From contig CAYZQO010000004.1 in NCBI GenBank assembly GCA_964480725.1, forward strand, positions 62,001-126,000: a stretch of DNA of 64,000 nt. Direction: 5' to 3'. The position numbers were made by a program, and so were the translations under genes. The notes under the pieces were generated by a model. The model saw only the letters and a program-made list of their open reading frames with translations. It was not told the DNA's origin and did no database searches. This document shows positions 61,201 to 64,000 of the stretch, one piece after another. The DNA comes from JAFGBI01 sp964480725. Its GTDB lineage: Bacteria > Myxococcota_A > Polyangia > Polyangiales > Polyangiaceae. The first letter of the stretch is position 1. Each line of letters begins with the position of its first letter.

Positions 61201-62229
61201 GGGGCGCTCCGCGGGGACGACCGGGTCGTCTTCACCCTCGGCGACCGGGAGATCCTGGGCGCCACCCGGACCGAGTGGCGGCGGATCTGGTCAGAAACCA
61301 CCATCGCCATGCAGGGGCTGCGCGACGACCCCGAGTCGGTGGCGATGGAGCAGGAGCTGCTATCGGACGCCACCGATCCGGGGCTCTCCGTCGTCCTCAC
61401 CTTCGACCCCTCCGAACCGCCGTCGCCCCCGGGGCCCTCGACGCCGGCCGCGGCGCGCCCGCGGGTGGCGATCCTGCGAGAACAGGGGGTCAACGGTCAG
61501 ATCGAGATGGCCGCGGCCTTCGACCGCGCCGGCTTCGCGGCGATCGACGTGCACATGACGGACATCCTCGAGGGGCGAGTGGATCTCGCCGATTGCCGGG
61601 GGCTGGTCGCCTGCGGGGGCTTCTCCTACGGGGACGTCCTGGGTGCGGGCCAGGGCTGGGCCAAGTCGATCCGGTACCACGCGCGCGCACGCGCGACCTT
61701 GGCGCGGTTCTTCGAGCGCCCGGACACCTTCACGCTCGGCGTCTGCAACGGCTGCCAGATGCTCGCGGCGCTCAAGGAACTCATCCCCGGCGCCGCTCAC
61801 TTCCCCCGCTTCGTCCGCAACCGCTCCGAGCAGTTCGAGGCGCGGCTGTCGCTGGTCGAGATCCTCGACAGCCCCTCGGTGCTGCTCCGAGGCATGGCCG
61901 GCTCGCGGCTGCCCATCGCGGTCGCACACGGCGAGGGCTGCGCCGGCCTCAGCGAGACGGAGGCGAACGCGCGCCTGGTCGATCGCGCGGTGTGCCTCCG
62001 CTACGTCGACCACCATGGCCACGCGACGGAGCACTACCCGGAGAACCCGAACGGCTCCCCGGGCGGCGTCACTGGCCTGACCACCGCCGACGGGCGGGTC
62101 ACGCTGATGATGCCCCACCCGGAGCGGGTGTTTCGCACGGTCCAGCTCTCCTGGTTCCCGCGCGACCTGGACGCCGAGCCGTCACCCTGGCTGCGCCTGT
62201 TCGAGAACGCTCGACGCTGGGTCGGGTGA
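58267..62229 (+). CDS. purL: Phosphoribosylformylglycinamidine synthase, single-chain, with a sequence gap
   Basis: The large PurL converts FGAR to FGAM with glutamine and ATP in purine synthesis. About 1320 residues from ATG 58267 (MLILRGAPALSPF). Seen: GIDDNSEHC-type block QANSEHCRHKIFRARFVIDG, MIQNTYAVESTGVLGAYRDN, ETHNHPTAISPFPGAATGAG, GVGASSLSTHDV-like SIHDVGAGGLSNALPELV, VGKDSLSMRTVW and the C-terminal glutaminase VCNGCQMLAAL with HGEGCAG. Ten N (59154-59163) interrupt it near residue 296. Just before them, EPIHVQIKVET, and just after, EETHILAKVETHNHPTAIS, are two versions of the same motif, so the join is suspect; see findings. The rest is intact. Confidence 0.9.
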   Translation: MLILRGAPALSPFRLTRLLARLQAIVPAVEAVHAAHVHFVSVRRDLTPPESGVLEGLLEPPPGSAPSPGLLRLVVPRPGTISPWSSKATDIARTCGLDAVERIERGTAYALELNGEQPLDAAARLALDRELHDRMTQAVLDRLEEAERLFARGAPRPLRRIGVLAGGRAALTAANVELGLALADDEIDYLLAAFQELGRDPTDTELMMFAQANSEHCRHKIFRARFVIDGVPQGHTLFDMIQNTYAVESTGVLGAYRDNAAVMEGFEGARFFPDPETGEYVRHREPIHVQIKVETXXXXFRYHDEETHILAKVETHNHPTAISPFPGAATGAGGEIRDEGATGRGAKPKAGLTGFSVSNLHLPGLERPWEASPIGKPDRIVSALEIMIDGPLGGAAFNNEFGRPNLAGYFRTYEQRVTTTAGEEVRGYHKPIMIAGGFGAVRPAHVEKLPIPPGAPLLVLGGPAMLIGLGGGAASSMAQGASSSDLDFASVQRDNPEMQRRCQEVIDRANALGESSPILSIHDVGAGGLSNALPELVHDSDRGATFELRAIPSAEPELSPLEIWSNEAQERYVAAIVPERLPRFLAIAARERCPVAVVGEATAEERLRLTDRDLTDTPIDLPVDVLFGKPPRMTRDVTTRPPARAPLRLEGVELREAAERVLRLPAVGDKTFLVTIGDRTVTGLVARDQMVGRWQVPVADAAVTLADYDGFCGEAMTMGERAPVALLDAAASARMAVGEALTNLASVAVEGLERVKLSANWMAAAGHPGEDAALYAAVRAVGLELGPALRLTIPVGKDSLSMRTVWDGGRRSVVAPLSLVVTAFARVPDARRVCTPELVTNGEATALLLVDLGAGQNRLGASALAQVYSAVGDTPPDVDDPALLGGTFAAIQALHAAGLLLAYHDRSDGGLFVTACEMAFASGIGLEIELDGLGGDTLAALFSEELGALLQVRAGDVEAVLERLEAHGLARGRHCRRVGALRGDDRVVFTLGDREILGATRTEWRRIWSETTIAMQGLRDDPESVAMEQELLSDATDPGLSVVLTFDPSEPPSPPGPSTPAAARPRVAILREQGVNGQIEMAAAFDRAGFAAIDVHMTDILEGRVDLADCRGLVACGGFSYGDVLGAGQGWAKSIRYHARARATLARFFERPDTFTLGVCNGCQMLAALKELIPGAAHFPRFVRNRSEQFEARLSLVEILDSPSVLLRGMAGSRLPIAVAHGEGCAGLSETEANARLVDRAVCLRYVDHHGHATEHYPENPNGSPGGVTGLTTADGRVTLMMPHPERVFRTVQLSWFPRDLDAEPSPWLRLFENARRWVG
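59154..59163. other. Scaffold gap (10 N) inside purL
   Basis: Ten N join two contigs. The length is probably nominal. The reading frame happens to stay open across it, but the same PurL motif (xxxHxxxKVETH) is present on both sides in two different versions, so the true sequence here is unknown. Confidence 0.95.
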
Positions 62230-62254
62230 TCTACCGCGAGGAGTCGGGTGCGCC

Positions 62255-62623
62255 TCAGGCGAGCGAGCCGCGCTCGAGCAAGTCGCCCACGGCGTGGCGC
62301 AGCAGGCGCAGGGCCGCCTCGTTCGGCTCGATGAACTGAAGGCCGCAGGTGCCGAGCGCGACCGAGCGGTACCGCAGCGCGGCGCGGATCTCGCAGGGGG
62401 GGTCACGCGGGGCCTGGAGCCGGATCATCACCTCGCCGCCGACGGGCAACGACTCGATGGTCGAGGACAGGAGCAGCTTGACGCCGCCGACGCTCAGATC
62501 GACGAGCAGCATCCCTTCCGTGATCTCACCGGTGTGAAGCTCGGCTCGGACCTCGTAATCGGCGGTCGGCCGCACACGCACGTACTGACGCCGCTCCTGC
62601 CCCGCCTTCTGCTGCCACGCCAC
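62255..62623 (-). CDS. PilZ-domain cyclic-di-GMP-binding protein
   Basis: A 122-residue single-domain PilZ protein from GTG 62621-62623. The c-di-GMP signature is present: ERRQYVRVRP (RxxxR) near the N-terminus and, about 25 residues later, VDLSVGGVKLLL (the D/NxSxxG motif). Beta strands of the fold follow, with PVGGEVMIRLQAPR and IRAALRYRSVALGTCGLQF. Such small proteins relay c-di-GMP to motility or polysaccharide systems in myxobacteria. It converges with purL and lies 107 nt from repeat copy C. Confidence 0.9.
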   Translation of the reverse strand: MAWQQKAGQERRQYVRVRPTADYEVRAELHTGEITEGMLLVDLSVGGVKLLLSSTIESLPVGGEVMIRLQAPRDPPCEIRAALRYRSVALGTCGLQFIEPNEAALRLLRHAVGDLLERGSLA

Positions 62624-62729
62624 GAAACGACTGTAACACAGGAGCCGCGCTCGGAGAACGACGGTCGCCCGCGGTTCGGCCCGCCCTCGCGCTGACGAAG
62701 AACCACGCCCTCGACGGGGCTGATGACGA

Positions 62730-62848
62730 CCCTGGAGCGGCCGTCGGTTTGATTGCCGCGGAAGATCAACGACCTGGAGCAACGAGCGGGCAGCAGCGCT
62801 CGTCCCCGGCGCCCTTGGCGCACCGATGGGTGCGCTAGGGCTCCCCGT
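62730..62848 (+). repeat. Dispersed structured element, copy C (short form)
   Basis: It shares 31 nt with copy A at the 5' side (2 mismatches) and about 28 of the next 36 nt, up to the GGGCAGCAG block. Hairpin TTGAT/ATCAA (62749-62753 with 62765-62769) is kept. A helix GGAGC/GCTCC (62776-62780 with 62840-62844) closes the fold. Inside it, ACGAGCG/CGCTCGT (62782-62788 with 62797-62803) presents GGCAGCAG in a loop, and a long stem with GCGCACC-GATG-GGTGCGC at its tip follows. The 3' TTGGCAA...GGTGCTCT block of copies A and B is missing. It lies between two minus-strand genes. Confidence 0.7.
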
Positions 62849-63356
62849 CGGGGGCCGGGGAGACGGCGTTCACTGCGGCCTGCTCCAGCTCGAACGAGCG
62901 CCGCGTCCCGGGACTGGCGAGGGCCTCGTCGAGGGTGAGCTCCGGGTCGAGCGTCAACGCGAACCGGAAGGCCTCTCGGGCGCGCTCCCGCTGCGTCGTC
63001 CCGTTACCCCAGATGACGCCGATGTACATCCAGGCGCGCGCCCTCACGCCGGGGCTGCAGCGAGCCGCGCAGGCCTGGTAGACCCCCTTGAGCTTGGCCT
63101 CCGCGTCGGTCTCCCGACCGGCAAGGTAAAGCTCCTCGATGGCCTGGTCGATCTGCGCGAGCGCCGAGCGGTCGAGGGGTCCCGGCGCGTCCAGGGGCGT
63201 CACGGTCACGGTGCTGACGCTCGCGGCGGACCCCGGCGTCGGTGCGGGAGACGCCAATGGTGAGGCCCCCGTGGCGCGCACGCAGCCCACGAGCGCAGCG
63301 AGCGTCGCCACCCAGCCCGCGTGCTGACACCGCCACCGATAGAGCGTCCGTCGCAT
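62835..63356 (-). CDS. Small lipoprotein of unknown function
   Basis: A 173-residue protein from ATG 63354-63356. The signal peptide ends in the lipobox LVGC (residue 25). After a Pro/Ala/Ser linker the rest is helical, TPR-like: LAQIDQAIEELYLAGRETDA, AEAKLKGVYQACAARCSPGV, RARAWMYIGVIWGNGTTQRE and AREAFRFALTLDPELTLDEA. It is like the helical lipoproteins that accompany kinases or secretion systems in myxobacteria, but no partner is near. Its stop codon overlaps the last nucleotides of repeat copy C. Confidence 0.65.
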   Translation of the reverse strand: MRRTLYRWRCQHAGWVATLAALVGCVRATGASPLASPAPTPGSAASVSTVTVTPLDAPGPLDRSALAQIDQAIEELYLAGRETDAEAKLKGVYQACAARCSPGVRARAWMYIGVIWGNGTTQRERAREAFRFALTLDPELTLDEALASPGTRRSFELEQAAVNAVSPAPDGEP

Positions 63357-63471
63357 GGCCGCGGAAGGCCGGTCCCGAGGACCGGCCGAACCCTGACCGG
63401 GAATCGCACGCCCCCGCGCGGCGGTCAACCACGCGGACTCACGCCCGACGGCCCGTGCTAGCGTCCGCCTC

Positions 63472-64000
63472 GTGGGCCCCCGCCTTCCGCGCACCCTCCG
63501 CCCCGGGGCCGTGCTCGCCTACGCGAACCCGGAGCGAGCGCTCGCGGAGCTGGTGCCGCGGTCGCTGCCGCCGCGGGTGCACGTCCGCGCGGTGCAGCGC
63601 GTGGGACGCCGCGTGCTCGAGTATGGATGCGGCACGGGGCGGATCACCCTGGCGCTCGCCCGCGCCGGTATGAGCGTCACCGGCGTGGATCGATCCGCGG
63701 CCATGCTCGATCGATTGTCCGCGCAACTCGGCCGGGAACGGCGCGAGGTGCGGGGCCGCGTCGAGATCATCCACGGGGACATGCGCGACCTCGTCGTCGG
63801 CGAGCGGTTCCCCGTCGTGCTCGTCGCGGACGGCACCTTCCAGCACCTGTACGACCGCGAGGACGTCCGCGCCTTCCTCGCGCGGGTGCGGGAGCACCTC
63901 ACGCCGGGCGGCCTGGCCCGCCTCGACGTCGCACTCCCCGATCTCCGCGTGCTCAGCGATCCCGGACCCGACGCCGAGTACCGGACGCTCGAGCAGGTCT
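63472..64000 (+). CDS. Class I SAM-dependent methyltransferase, N-terminal part
   Basis: A frame that runs off the window, from GTG 63472 (VGPRLPRTLRPGAVLAYANP) for 176 codons. The SAM-binding motif I is VLEYGCGTGRITLALARAGM, with the acidic loop VTGVDRSAAMLDRL, motif VEIIHGDMRDL and, later, FPVVLVADGTFQHLYDREDV, which matches motif IV of small-molecule or protein methyltransferases. Substrate unknown; the C-terminus is not seen. It is divergent from the lipoprotein at 62835-63356 across 115 nt. Confidence 0.8.
   Translation, partial: MGPRLPRTLRPGAVLAYANPERALAELVPRSLPPRVHVRAVQRVGRRVLEYGCGTGRITLALARAGMSVTGVDRSAAMLDRLSAQLGRERREVRGRVEIIHGDMRDLVVGERFPVVLVADGTFQHLYDREDVRAFLARVREHLTPGGLARLDVALPDLRVLSDPGPDAEYRTLEQV

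Overview
The window is very GC-rich and reads almost wall to wall as protein-coding genes. The gene style points to a myxobacterium-like member of the Myxococcota, probably of the Polyangia. Grounds for this are two eukaryotic-type Ser/Thr kinases, PEGA-domain proteins, an AgmX/PglI-like zinc-ribbon/GYF membrane protein, an OPX plus separate outer-membrane barrel pair like EpsY/EpsX of Myxococcus xanthus, and several lipoproteins with long Gly/Thr/Ala linkers. This is inferred from gene families, not from a marker gene. A run of 10 N inside purL shows the sequence is a scaffold. No tRNA, rRNA, CRISPR array or intact insertion sequence was seen.

Layout. 1-3010: dapF-dapL-lysA, one minus-strand operon for the last steps to lysine by the diaminopimelate aminotransferase route; the epimerase has serine where both catalytic cysteines are expected. 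3251-8566: metallo-hydrolase, exported tyrosine-phosphatase-like lipoprotein, OsmC-type protein, two small unknown genes with a visible promoter, proS. 8592-13725: two divergent lipoproteins, a Ser/Thr kinase, an AgmX-like protein. 13745-17926: recD2, a PH-like membrane protein, ybeY, an HU-type protein with a clear terminator. 18014-26558: outer-membrane protein, rlmI-like methyltransferase, HAD phosphatase, argD-argF, a P-type ATPase homologue that has lost its catalytic motifs, a Fur-family regulator. 26581-36208: 5-FTHF cyclo-ligase, OPX/barrel export pair, PrsW-like membrane protein, outer-membrane protein, Gly/Thr lipoprotein, rsmG, TMTC-like glycosyltransferase, LRR lipoprotein. 36210-42596: tetR-MFP-RND-TolC efflux operon with two palindromic operators upstream. 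43094-45310: Crp/Fnr regulator, hemerythrin-PAS protein with an FNR-type box, cupin. 45294-49273: kinase plus two PEGA proteins in one operon. 49992-58079: exported alpha/beta-hydrolase, receiver protein, a pentapeptide-repeat/GlgX fusion, FecR-like protein, cutA, propeller lipoprotein. 58267-64000: purL (gapped), PilZ protein, lipoprotein, partial methyltransferase.

The most unusual non-coding signal is a dispersed structured element of about 120-210 nt. It is present three times between genes (19039-19200, 49731-49945, 62730-62848), with conserved sequence blocks and base changes that keep helices paired. A fourth, weaker relative may lie upstream of the OPX gene. I cannot assign it to a known family from memory; a free-standing HEARO/omega-RNA-like RNA, an orphan cis-regulatory RNA and a MITE-like repeat are all open.

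Other points worth attention are the P-type pseudo-ATPase next to a Fur regulator, the pentapeptide-repeat/glycogen-debranching fusion, the Ser/Ser DapF, and the purL join, where one sequence motif appears on both sides of the gap in two different versions.
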